Notes under the pieces: generated by a model
The model's database searches: none
What the model was told of the DNA's origin: nothing
The model's input: only the letters and a program-made list of their open reading frames with translations
Shown here: in pieces, positions 1 through 5,350 of the stretch
How the letters are laid out: every line of letters begins with the position of its first letter
How positions within the stretch are numbered: the stretch's first letter is position 1
Assembly (NCBI GenBank): GCA_011390455.1
Contig: JAABSI010000150.1
Span: 1-5,350 of the forward strand
DNA length: 5,350 nt
Direction: 5' to 3'
Origin: Trueperaceae bacterium
Lineage (GTDB): Bacteria; Deinococcota; Deinococci; Deinococcales; Trueperaceae
Position numbers and translations under genes: made by a program

Positions 1-435
1 CGCGAGCGCCGCGTGCGCGAGGTCGCGCGCCTCGCCCAGCTCGAGGGCGACGTCGACGGCTTCCCGCTCGGCTTCGCGACGCAGCTCGGCGAGCGAGGGG
101 TCACCCTGTCCGGCGGCCAGCGCCAGCGCACCGCCATCGCCCGCGCGATCATCCGCGACCCCAGCGTGCTCATCTTCGACGACGCCCTCTCGGCCGTCGA
201 CACCCAGACGGAGGCGAGCATCCTCGAGGGCCTGCGGCGCGTGCAGCAGGGGCGCACCACGATCGTCGTCGCCCATCGCGTCTCCGCCTTCCAGCACTGC
301 GACCGCGTCCTGCTCTTCGACGACGGCCAGCTCGTCGAGAGCGGCACCCCCGACGCGCTGCTGGCCCAGGGCGGGTACTACGCAGACATCGTGCGGCGGC
401 AGCAGCTGGAGGAAGACTTGGAGGCGACCCCGTGA
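1..435 (+). CDS. Heterodimeric ABC exporter, degenerate-site subunit (C-terminal part of the nucleotide-binding domain; 5' truncated)
   Basis: This is the last 144 codons of an ABC transporter ATPase; the membrane domain and Walker A lie left of the window. Visible in order are an X-loop (GERG, about 88-99), a perfect signature LSGGQRQR (106-129), Walker B LIFDD (169-183), a D-loop SAVD, and the switch histidine in AHR (274-276). The residue after the Walker B aspartate is Asp, where catalytic exporters have Glu. In heterodimeric exporters such as TmrAB, TM287/288, BmrCD and LmrCD this marks the subunit that supplies the degenerate ATP site, while its intact LSGGQ completes the consensus site of the partner. 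The partner follows directly. The tail ends [13 protein letters not shown] with TGA at 433-435, inside the first copy of a 68-bp tandem repeat. It overlaps a GTG by four bases. Family assignment is secure; the substrate is unknown (lipid, drug or peptide export are all possible). Confidence 0.93.
   Translation, partial: RERRVREVARLAQLEGDVDGFPLGFATQLGERGVTLSGGQRQRTAIARAIIRDPSVLIFDDALSAVDTQTEASILEGLRRVQQGRTTIVVAHRVSAFQHCDRVLLFDDGQLVESGTPDALLAQGGYYADIVRRQQLEEDLEATP
420..424 (+). promoter_or_regulatory. Shine-Dalgarno GGAGG, upstream copy
   Basis: GGAGG lies 7 bases before the GTG at 432 and inside the end of the first transporter gene. It is the duplicate of the site at 488-492 and could start translation of the 23-codon micro-ORF by coupled re-initiation. 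Confidence 0.6.
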
Positions 436-503
436 CGGCGCCACGAACGAGCCGCCGCCCGCGGCGGCAGCAGCTGGAAGAGGACCTGGAGGCGACCCCG
501 TGA
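432..503 (+). CDS. 23-residue micro-ORF bridging the two transporter genes
   Basis: GTG at 432-434 opens a frame of 23 codons ending at TGA 501-503. Its first ten residues ([10 protein letters not shown]) copy the start of the second transporter subunit apart from Thr for Glu at position 6. The remaining residues ([13 protein letters not shown]) copy the C-terminal tail of the first. It overlaps gene 1 by four bases (GTGA, 432-435) and gene 2 by four bases (GTGA, 500-503), and has its own GGAGG 7 bases upstream. It arose from the 68-bp duplication: because 68+1 is divisible by 3, the duplicated start runs in frame into the duplicated stop. I infer it may be translated as a stepping stone for coupled translation. 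The peptide is not expected to have a function of its own, and it may be a simple by-product. No direct evidence of expression can be read from sequence. Confidence 0.4.
   Translation: MTAPRTSRRPRRQQLEEDLEATP
488..492 (+). promoter_or_regulatory. Shine-Dalgarno GGAGG deciding the GTG start of the second exporter subunit
   Basis: GGAGG is 7 bases upstream of GTG 500, near-optimal spacing. It favours GTG 500 over the in-frame ATG at 554 as the start. The site is embedded in the second copy of the tandem repeat. Confidence 0.75.
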
Positions 504-2473
504 CGGCGCCACGAGAGAGCCGCCGCCCGCTGACCGACCCGACCATCGGCGGGATGATCGACCCCGACTACGACGTCGAGCGGCTGAAGGCCCAGTTCCG
601 GTCGCAGCGCAAGCGCACGCGCAGGAACATGCGCGCCGAGGGCGCCTTCGACGAGGACGGCGAGAAGATGCAGGCCTCGCTCGACCGCGGGCTCGCCCGC
701 CGGCTCCTGGCCTACCTCGCCCCCTACCGCGGTCACGTGATCGGCGCGGTGGCGCTGCTGCTGATCTACTCGGCCATCGTGCCCGCCTTCCCGCGGCTGA
801 TCGCCACCGCCGTCGACCGCTACATCGTGGCCGGTATGGCCCCCTTCGACGCGCTGACGATCGACGAGCGCTTCGCGGGCCTGCTCGGCATCGTCGGCGT
901 GTACCTCGGGCTGCGCGTGGTCAACTTCGGCCTGCGCTACGGCTACACCTACCTGGTGTCGTGGATCGGTCAGCACGTCATCTACGACCTGCGGCGCGAC
1001 ACCTTCGGCAAGATCCAGCGGCTGCACCTCGGCTTCTTCGACCGCACCCCGGTCGGCCGCCTCATCACCCGCATCACCAGCGACGTGGAGGCGATCCAGA
1101 CGGCCATGACGGACGGCGTCGTCGGGCTCATCGCCGACGTCGCCCTGATCATCGGCCTGACGATCTACATGTTCACGATCGACTGGCGGCTGGCGCTGGT
1201 CACGCTGATCGTGATGCCGCTGCTGTTCCTCACCCTGAACTACCTGCGGCGCCGCATCCGCGACGCTTTCCGCGTGGTGCGCCTGCGGGTGTCGCGCTCC
1301 AACGCCTACCTCGCCGAGAACCTCAGCGGCATGACCACCGTCCAGTTGTTCAACCGCGAGCAGCGCAACGCCAAGCGTTTCGACGAGATCAACCTCAGCC
1401 TGCTCGACGCCTACGTCGAGCAGGTGCGCTGGTTCTCGCTCTTCTTCCCCGCGGTGAACGTCGCCGGCGCCGTCGCGACGTCGCTCATCCTCTACTACGC
1501 CGCGTGGCAACTGGTGGGTCCCGGCGTGGCGGAGGTGCTGACGATCGGGGTGCTGATCGCCTTCATCCAGTACGCCCAGATGTTCTTCCGCCCGCTGCAG
1601 GAGCTCTCCGACCGCTTCAACACGTTGCAGGCCGCGATGGCGTCCGCCGAGCGGATCTTCAGCCTGCTCGACACGCCCGAGAAGGTGACCGACAAGGACG
1701 TACCCATGCCGCTCGAGGGTCGCTTCCGCGGCGAGGTGCGCTTCGAGGACGTCCACTTCGCGTACGACGACGAGGACTGGGTGCTGCGCGGGCTCGACCT
1801 GACGATCCGGCCTGGCGAGTCGGTGGCGTTCGTCGGTCACACCGGCGCCGGCAAGACCACCGTCATCAGCCTGGTGAGCCGCTTCTACGACGTCCAGCGA
1901 GGCGCCGTGCGCATCGACGGCCACGACGTCCGCGACCTGGCCCAGAGCGACCTGCGGCGGCACGTGGGCATCGTGCTACAGGACCCCTTCCTGTTCAGCG
2001 GCACCATCCGCAGCAACATCACCCTCGGCAACGACGACATCCCGCTCGACCGGGTGATCGAGGCCGCCCGCTTCGTCAACGCCCACACCTTCATCGAGCG
2101 GCTCCCCCTCGGATACGACACCCCGGTGCGCGAACGCGGCGCCGGCTTCTCCACCGGCCAGAAGCAGCTCCTGGCGTTCGCGCGGGCCCTGGTGCAGAAC
2201 CCCGACATCCTCCTGGTGCTCGACGAGGCCACCGCCAACGTCGACACCGAGACCGAGGAGCTGATCCAGGACGCGCTCGGCAAGCTCATGCAGGGCCGCA
2301 CCAGCATCGTCATCGCGCACCGCCTCTCGACCATCCAGGACGTCGACCGGATCCTGGTGCTGCGCAAGGGCAAGCTCATCGAGCAGGGCAAACACGCCGA
2401 GCTGCTGCGCATCCCCGACGGCTACTACCGCAAGCTGTACGAACTGCAGTACCAGGAGTCGGGGGTCGAGTGA
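500..2473 (+). CDS. Heterodimeric ABC exporter, catalytic subunit (TmrA-like, type IV half-transporter)
   Basis: A 657-residue half-transporter with one membrane domain fused to one ATPase domain. It exports an unknown substrate across the inner membrane, using ATP, together with the preceding gene product. A charged cytoplasmic N-terminus of about 75 residues is followed by six hydrophobic segments, roughly at 78-98, 126-150, 206-226, 229-248, 312-338 and 346-364. The ATPase domain shows A-loop Tyr422, Walker A GHTGAGKTT (446-454), Q-loop Gln494, signature FSTGQ (550-554), Walker B ending Asp575-Glu576, and switch His607. Walker A, Walker B and the catalytic Glu are intact, but the signature departs from LSGGQ. 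That is the expected complement to a DD partner: its Walker motifs pair with the partner's LSGGQ to make the one active site. The GTG start is chosen for its GGAGG and GTGA coupling to the upstream frame; ATG 554 would remove 18 residues. Length is slightly above the usual 580-620 because of the N-terminal extension. The TmrA comparison rests on motif pattern and is from memory. Confidence 0.95.
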   Translation: MTAPRESRRPLTDPTIGGMIDPDYDVERLKAQFRSQRKRTRRNMRAEGAFDEDGEKMQASLDRGLARRLLAYLAPYRGHVIGAVALLLIYSAIVPAFPRLIATAVDRYIVAGMAPFDALTIDERFAGLLGIVGVYLGLRVVNFGLRYGYTYLVSWIGQHVIYDLRRDTFGKIQRLHLGFFDRTPVGRLITRITSDVEAIQTAMTDGVVGLIADVALIIGLTIYMFTIDWRLALVTLIVMPLLFLTLNYLRRRIRDAFRVVRLRVSRSNAYLAENLSGMTTVQLFNREQRNAKRFDEINLSLLDAYVEQVRWFSLFFPAVNVAGAVATSLILYYAAWQLVGPGVAEVLTIGVLIAFIQYAQMFFRPLQELSDRFNTLQAAMASAERIFSLLDTPEKVTDKDVPMPLEGRFRGEVRFEDVHFAYDDEDWVLRGLDLTIRPGESVAFVGHTGAGKTTVISLVSRFYDVQRGAVRIDGHDVRDLAQSDLRRHVGIVLQDPFLFSGTIRSNITLGNDDIPLDRVIEAARFVNAHTFIERLPLGYDTPVRERGAGFSTGQKQLLAFARALVQNPDILLVLDEATANVDTETEELIQDALGKLMQGRTSIVIAHRLSTIQDVDRILVLRKGKLIEQGKHAELLRIPDGYYRKLYELQYQESGVE

Positions 2474-2495
2474 ACCCCGCGGAGGGACGTGGGCG

Positions 2496-2513
2496 CGCCC
2501 GGCGGGTCGGGCG
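2496..2513. terminator. GC-rich hairpin between convergent genes, possible bidirectional terminator
   Basis: In the 40-base gap between the exporter stop and the stop of the facing gene, CGCCCG (2496-2501) pairs with CGGGCG (2508-2513) around a 6-base loop. It overlaps the 10-base palindrome GGGCGCGCCC at 2491-2500. There is no T-tract on either side, so intrinsic termination is uncertain. Position between convergent genes is the main argument. Confidence 0.3.
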
Positions 2514-3011
2514 TCAGCGGATGATCACGCGGTAGACGAGCGTCAGTTCGTCCTCGGGCTCCATGTCGACGAGCACGGTCCAGCGGACGTTCGTGTAGGC
2601 CGTCGGATCCGCGATCGTGCGGTCGTCACCGAGGCCGATGAACACGTTGTCTTCGGCGAAGGTCAGCCCGTCGTCGGCCGAGAACTCGGTGAGCAGGCCG
2701 TCACTGCTCGGCGTCGCCGAGTTCGGCACGAACTGCGTGCCCTCCAGGATCGGCACGGAGATGACGACGATGCCGGGCGGCAGCGTCTCCTCGCTCACGT
2801 TGGTGACGATGATGCGGTACTCCACCACCTGGCCCGGGCGCGCCTGGGTGGCGGGCGAGTAGCGGTCCTCGCGGGTGCCGTCGTCGCGCGTCACCTGGCT
2901 GACGATGTAGGTCTCGAGGACGGTCTCGAGCGGGTCGGTGGCCTGTGCGAGGGCCGCCGTCGATACGAGCAGCCACAACGACAGGGCGGGGACGATCCAC
3001 GGGCGCCTCAT
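2514..3011 (-). CDS. Secreted DUF11-like single-domain protein, function unknown
   Basis: A 165-residue protein. Residues 1-24 form a clear Sec signal peptide: MRRPW, a hydrophobic core at about 6-20, and an AQA cleavage site before Thr25. The mature part has GQVVEYRIIVTN (60-71), a short PPG turn, a second strand set around VVISVPILEGTQFVP, and a closing strand LTLVYRVIIR at the very C-terminus. This matches the DUF11 (conserved repeat domain) pattern of immunoglobulin-like beta sandwiches, here as a single copy. Such small secreted forms are known to me from the Thermus/Deinococcus group. There is no Cys, no anchor and no sorting signal, so it is probably exported free or loosely attached. 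ATG 3011 is chosen because the signal peptide begins there. The frame stays open to 3176, but that stretch is Arg-rich and overlaps the neighbouring gene. The gene converges on the exporter and lies 76 bases downstream of the Sel1 gene on the same strand. Role unknown. Confidence 0.85.
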   Translation of the reverse strand: MRRPWIVPALSLWLLVSTAALAQATDPLETVLETYIVSQVTRDDGTREDRYSPATQARPGQVVEYRIIVTNVSEETLPPGIVVISVPILEGTQFVPNSATPSSDGLLTEFSADDGLTFAEDNVFIGLGDDRTIADPTAYTNVRWTVLVDMEPEDELTLVYRVIIR

Positions 3012-3018
3012 GGACCCC

Positions 3019-3024
3019 ACCGTA
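3019..3024 (-). promoter_or_regulatory. Possible leaderless-type -10 box TACGGT
   Basis: On the - strand TACGGT (fits TANNNT) is followed by exactly 7 bases and then the ATG at 3011. In Deinococcus this spacing is typical of leaderless transcripts that begin at the start codon. No convincing -35 is visible about 17 bases upstream, and a GGTGGGG overlapping the box could instead act as a Shine-Dalgarno sequence. One short motif match can be chance. Confidence 0.3.
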
Positions 3025-3087
3025 ACGCTTCGGCCTGTGGCGCGCCTGAGACCCGGCTTCACGCGAAGCGCACGCAAGCCAGTGGCG

Positions 3088-4881
3088 TCACGGCGTCGCT
3101 CCCAAGCCCGCCGAACGCGCGGCCGCCAGGGACGCGGCGTAGGGCGCCGCCTCGTGGAAGCCCAGCGCCGTCGCACGCTCGAACGCCTCGCTCAACTCGT
3201 CGAGCACGCCGATCGGCCAGGCCTCGACGCCGTCACGTGCCCACACGATCCCCAGCTCACGCATCCACGACCGCCCCCAGGCGAACGCCGCCTCGCCATG
3301 CCCCCCGTCGGCCGCCGCGCGGAACCAGCGGCGCGCCTCGGCATCGTCGGGCGCCACGCCGAGACCCGCCTCGTAGAGCCGGCCCAGGCGCCAGGCGGCC
3401 TCGGCGTGACCCGCCTCCGCGGCGGTGCGGTACCACGCCGCCGCGGCCCGCGCGCTCCACGGTGCACCCAGGCCGGCCTCGGCGAGGTAGCCGAGCATGA
3501 ACTGGGCGGTCGGGTCGTCAGCGGCGGCCAGGCGCTCCCAGTGGCGGCGCGCGGCGGCGAAGTCGCCGTCGCGGTAGGCGTGGAAGCCGCTCGCGTCGCC
3601 GACGGCCGCGCCGGCCCGACTGGCCACCCACCACTGGCTGACCACGAAGCCCGCCACCGCGATCGCCAGCAGGACGAGCAGGATGCCGCGGCGACGCATG
3701 CGCGGGGCGGCGTCGTCCTCAGGTCCGGCCCCCCTGTGGGTCCTGCGATCCTCGAACGCCAGCCTCGCAGCCTCGCCCGCGTCCAGCACGGCGATCGACC
3801 TCGCCTCCCTGGGCGTCTCCGGCGGGAGATCGGGACCCACGTCGATGGGCGGCGTATCGCCGGGCAGCTGCGTCGCCTCGTCCGCGCCGGGCGTCTGCCT
3901 CGTGCCCCACGGCGGCGCCGGCTGGGGACCCAACCCGCGCCAGGCGGGCGGCGCGCCCGGACCGATCGCCGTCGCCTCCGACGCGTCCCGAGGCCACGGC
4001 TGCCGCGATGCGCGACCCACCAGCGGCTCGGATGGACGGTCGTCCGCGGCCTCCGACCTGTTGCCGACGTCGCCGTCGCGGGCCACCTCGGTAGGCGCGG
4101 GCGGCGCGACCGGCGCGTCGTCGTCCGCCAGCTCCACGTCGTCCGCCAGTCCCGCGTCATCGTCCGGCCAGACGCCGTCCGGCCGCTCGGGTTCCGGGAA
4201 GACGACCTTGGGGCGCGGCAGCGGCCAGCGGCCGGGGCCCATCCAGTCCTCGCGTTCGTCCGCCCCCCAGTCGCTCGCGGAACCGAAGGGCGATCGGCCC
4301 GGGGCCGGCGGCTGCGCCACGGACCCGTCCTCGGGTTCCGGATCGGGCTCGAGCTCGTCCTCGTCCTCGGGCTCGGGCTCGGGCTCCGGCTCGTCCTCGG
4401 GCTCGGGCTCGGGCTCCGGCTCGGGCTCGGGCTCCGGCTCGGGCTCGGGCTCCGGCTCGTCCTCCGGCTCCGGCTCGGGCTCGGGCTCGTCCTCGTCCTC
4501 CGGCTCGGGCTCGGCCTCGGGCTCCGGCTCGGGCTCGAACTGCGGTTCGGGCTCGGGGCTCGGCACCGATTCGGCCTCCGACTCACGCTCCCGCCCTGCG
4601 GACGTGTCCGAGAGCAGCACGCCCTCGAGCTCCTCGGGCTCCGCCAGGCGGATGACGACGCGCACGCCGGCCGCCTCGAAGGTCTGCGCGATCGCGTCGG
4701 CCTTGTCGGCCCGCAGCGCCCGGGTGATCGGACCCGTCCGGCCCTCGATCAGCTTGCGCACCCGCTCCGCGGGCATCGACAGCCGCTCCCCGACCCGGGC
4801 GGCCACGATCGCGACCTCGGCATCTGGGACCCGTTCGACGACCTCGACGACGCACGCTCGATGGTTCACGTTGCTCGACAT
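3088..4881 (-). CDS. Single-pass membrane protein: L7/L12-like N-domain, Glu-Pro repeat, disordered linker, TM helix, Sel1-like repeats
   Basis: 597 residues of unknown function. Residues 10-78 ([12 protein letters not shown] to AAGVRVVIR) look like a small alpha/beta domain of the ribosomal L7/L12 C-terminal type, including a [14 protein letters not shown] helix and closing strand. Residues 109-185 are almost only Glu, Pro and Asp. Residues 186-390 are Pro/Asp/Ala-rich and probably disordered. MRRRG at 395-399 precedes one hydrophobic helix (399-418), and the positive-inside rule puts the N-terminal two thirds in the cytoplasm. Residues 429-455 look like a TPR-type helix pair. Then come two good Sel1-like repeats (457-491, 492-527, with [10 protein letters not shown] and [10 protein letters not shown]) and a degenerate third, all outside the membrane. 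Sel1 repeats bind proteins or peptidoglycan-related partners in other families. The start at ATG 4881 has only AGG directly adjacent; GTG 4869 (residue 5) is an alternative. I infer a scaffold linking cytoplasm and envelope. The substrate or partner is not readable. Confidence 0.82.
   Translation of the reverse strand: MSSNVNHRACVVEVVERVPDAEVAIVAARVGERLSMPAERVRKLIEGRTGPITRALRADKADAIAQTFEAAGVRVVIRLAEPEELEGVLLSDTSAGRERESEAESVPSPEPEPQFEPEPEPEAEPEPEDEDEPEPEPEPEDEPEPEPEPEPEPEPEPEPEPEDEPEPEPEPEDEDELEPDPEPEDGSVAQPPAPGRSPFGSASDWGADEREDWMGPGRWPLPRPKVVFPEPERPDGVWPDDDAGLADDVELADDDAPVAPPAPTEVARDGDVGNRSEAADDRPSEPLVGRASRQPWPRDASEATAIGPGAPPAWRGLGPQPAPPWGTRQTPGADEATQLPGDTPPIDVGPDLPPETPREARSIAVLDAGEAARLAFEDRRTHRGAGPEDDAAPRMRRRGILLVLLAIAVAGFVVSQWWVASRAGAAVGDASGFHAYRDGDFAAARRHWERLAAADDPTAQFMLGYLAEAGLGAPWSARAAAAWYRTAAEAGHAEAAWRLGRLYEAGLGVAPDDAEARRWFRAAADGGHGEAAFAWGRSWMRELGIVWARDGVEAWPIGVLDELSEAFERATALGFHEAAPYAASLAAARSAGLGATP
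4327..4557 (-). repeat. Glu-Pro coding hexanucleotide minisatellite (GAGCCS)
   Basis: This stretch encodes residues 109-185 of the Sel1-repeat protein and is built from GAGCCC/GAGCCG hexamers (Glu-Pro), interrupted by GAC/GAG codons giving Glu-Asp. The unit is six bases, so unit gain or loss preserves the frame. The longest unbroken Glu-Pro run spans about residues 143-162. Clean codon periodicity points to repeat expansion as well as amino acid selection. Confidence 0.9.
4405..4458. repeat. Three perfect 18-bp tandem copies inside the minisatellite
   Basis: On the + strand GGGCTCGGGCTCCGGCTC occurs three times end to end (4405-4422, 4423-4440, 4441-4458), with a further copy at 4375-4392. 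Identity at synonymous third positions shows recent duplication by slippage or unequal recombination, not independent selection for Glu-Pro. Confidence 0.9.
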
Positions 4882-4904
4882 CCTACACGGGCCGGCGGGT
4901 GCCT

Positions 4905-4930
4905 GCGTCTGCCGCGCGTGCGGCAGGCGC
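4905..4930 (-). terminator. Strong hairpin downstream of ugpE, probable terminator without T-tract
   Basis: In the 88-base gap after the ugpE stop, CTGCCGC (4909-4915) and GCGGCAG (4920-4926) form a perfect 7-bp stem with a 4-base loop. Beyond one mismatch the stem continues for three more pairs (4905-4907 with 4928-4930). It starts about 40 bases after the permease stop and ends 23 bases before the next start. No T-run follows in the - direction. It probably ends or attenuates the import operon, separating it from the Sel1 gene. Confidence 0.45.
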
Positions 4931-4969
4931 GGTCGGCTGCGCGTCGACGGCCACCACCCGCCCGCGGTA

Positions 4970-5350
4970 CTACTTCGTCGACTGCATGGCGATCCCCTGG
5001 GCGAACTGCTTGCGCAGCAGGATCAGGACGACCAGCGGCGGCAGCATGATCATGAACAGGCCGGCCATGACGATGTTCCACTCCGCCGCCGCGCGCTCCG
5101 AGGTGTAGAGCATCCGCAGCCCGATCTGGGCCACGCGCATGTCGGCCTGGGTCGTCACGACCAGCGGCCAGAGGTACTCGTTCCAGATGTACACGAACTC
5201 GATGACGAAGAGGGCCGCGATGTTGGTCAGCGACAGCGGGATGAGGATGTTCCACAGGTACTGCAGGGGCGTGGCCCCGTCGACGCGCGCGGCGTCGGAG
5301 AGCTCGTCGGGCACCGTGAGGAAGAACTGGCGGAAGAGGATGATGCCGGT
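4970..5350 (-). CDS. ugpE: Carbohydrate/sn-glycerol-3-phosphate ABC importer permease, UgpE-type (3' part; 5' end beyond window)
   Basis: 126 codons of an inner-membrane permease; the reading frame runs unbroken to the right edge ([11 protein letters not shown]), so the gene starts outside the window. The cytoplasmic EAA loop that docks on the ATPase is clear: DAARVDGA, then a Gly/Ile spacing, then LIPLSL. It is followed by a membrane segment, [20 protein letters not shown], and by a last one around [17 protein letters not shown], ending [14 protein letters not shown] before TAG at 4970-4972. This is the MalG/UgpE family of binding-protein-dependent importers. The [12 protein letters not shown] and WNxYLWPL stretches resemble UgpE of E. 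coli as I remember it, so sn-glycerol-3-phosphate is the likely substrate, but other sugar importers share the fold. UgpA, UgpB and an ATPase are expected to the right. GTG 5312-5314 is not the true start. Confidence 0.85.
   Translation of the reverse strand, partial: TGIILFRQFFLTVPDELSDAARVDGATPLQYLWNILIPLSLTNIAALFVIEFVYIWNEYLWPLVVTTQADMRVAQIGLRMLYTSERAAAEWNIVMAGLFMIMLPPLVVLILLRKQFAQGIAMQSTK

Larger units (their letters stand above)
393..528 (+). repeat. 68-bp tandem duplication of the gene-gene junction
   Basis: Positions 393-460 and 461-528 are two adjacent copies of one 68-bp unit, matching at 63 of 68 bases by hand alignment. Each copy contains the coding end of the first transporter gene, a GGAGG motif, the GTGA start/stop overlap and the first codons of the second gene. 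Three mismatches fall in the part encoding the gene 1 tail and all are synonymous there (GAG/GAA, GAA/GAG, TTG/CTG). The other two are adjacent and change one codon in the gene 2 frame (ACG Thr versus GAG Glu). The match stops sharply on both sides: base 392 is t but 460 is c, and after 530 the sequence diverges. Confidence 0.95.

Noticed and set aside
420..510. Programmed -1 frameshift joining gene 1 to gene 2
   Set aside because: The frames do step by -1 at each GTGA, but no slippery heptamer is seen, and good Shine-Dalgarno sites explain re-initiation more simply.
393..528. The 68-bp repeat as a pure assembly error
   Set aside because: Five differences between the copies make a simple collapse or duplication error unlikely, although mixed strains in a metagenome cannot be excluded without reads.
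554..556. ATG 554 as start of the second exporter subunit
   Set aside because: GTG 500 has GGAGG at 7 bases and a GTGA overlap. ATG 554 has only a weak GGCGGG nearby. It is still possible as a secondary start.
170..1963. 597-codon open frame on the - strand opposite the exporter gene
   Set aside because: It is rich in Arg, His, Asp and Val with no domain logic, and lies opposite a gene with intact ABC motifs. Long antisense frames are expected at this GC content.
3056..3069. Hairpin GCTTC-ACGC-GAAGC between the Sel1 and DUF11-like genes
   Set aside because: The stem is only 5 bp with no T-tract, and it does not extend. It is too weak to call a terminator.
3012..3176. N-terminal extension of the DUF11-like protein to the upstream start
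   Set aside because: It would add 55 Arg-rich residues ahead of a clean signal peptide and overlap the 3' end of the Sel1 gene by 89 bases.
4327..4557. CRISPR-like array
   Set aside because: The repeats are contiguous 6- and 18-bp coding units with no spacers.
4876..4881. TAGGAT next to the Sel1 gene start as a -10 box
   Set aside because: On the - strand it overlaps the ATG itself, no -35 is visible, and the spacing to the alternative GTG at 4869 is 10, not 7.
2938..5049. 703-codon open frame on the + strand
   Set aside because: It crosses three - strand genes and their gaps, and is Arg/Gly/Leu-rich. The opposite strand has a signal peptide, TM helix, Sel1 repeats and a UgpE motif, so this is a shadow.

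Overview
The window is about 70% GC by eye, densely coded and free of RNA genes, CRISPR arrays or insertion sequences. It suggests a high-GC bacterium. A Deinococcota relative (Truepera/Thermus/Deinococcus type) is my tentative guess. The reasons are a TmrAB-like heterodimeric ABC exporter, a small secreted DUF11-like protein ending in a YRVIIR-type strand, and a possible leaderless-type -10 box (TANNNT, 7 nt, ATG). The lineage call is inference, not proof.

Layout. On the + strand, positions 1-2473 hold the tail of one ABC exporter half-transporter (a degenerate-site subunit with DD in Walker B and a perfect LSGGQ). Next comes a complete second half-transporter (normal Walker A and B, but an FSTGQ signature). 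The two make a heterodimeric type IV exporter with one consensus and one degenerate ATP site. Their junction is unusual. A 68-bp segment carrying the end of gene 1, a GGAGG ribosome-binding site and the GTGA stop/start overlap is duplicated in tandem. This leaves a 23-codon reading frame (432-503) that overlaps both neighbours by GTGA.

On the - strand, convergent with the exporter, lie three genes. The first (2514-3011) encodes a 165-residue secreted DUF11-like protein. The second (3088-4881) encodes a 597-residue single-pass membrane protein with a small N-terminal domain resembling the L7/L12 C-terminal fold, a long Glu-Pro repeat tract, a disordered linker, one membrane helix and C-terminal Sel1-like repeats. 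The third (4970 to the right edge) is the 3' part of ugpE, an inner-membrane permease of a sn-glycerol-3-phosphate type ABC importer. Intergenic gaps are only 40, 76 and 88 bases. The gaps after the exporter and after ugpE hold GC-rich hairpins without T-tracts.

How they fit together. The exporter pair is a functional unit. The ugpE end belongs to an import operon extending to the right. The two middle genes have no recognisable partners here. They are envelope proteins of unknown function, and the Sel1 protein has the more unusual architecture. The features most worth a second look are the duplicated coupling junction with its micro-ORF and the Glu-Pro minisatellite protein.
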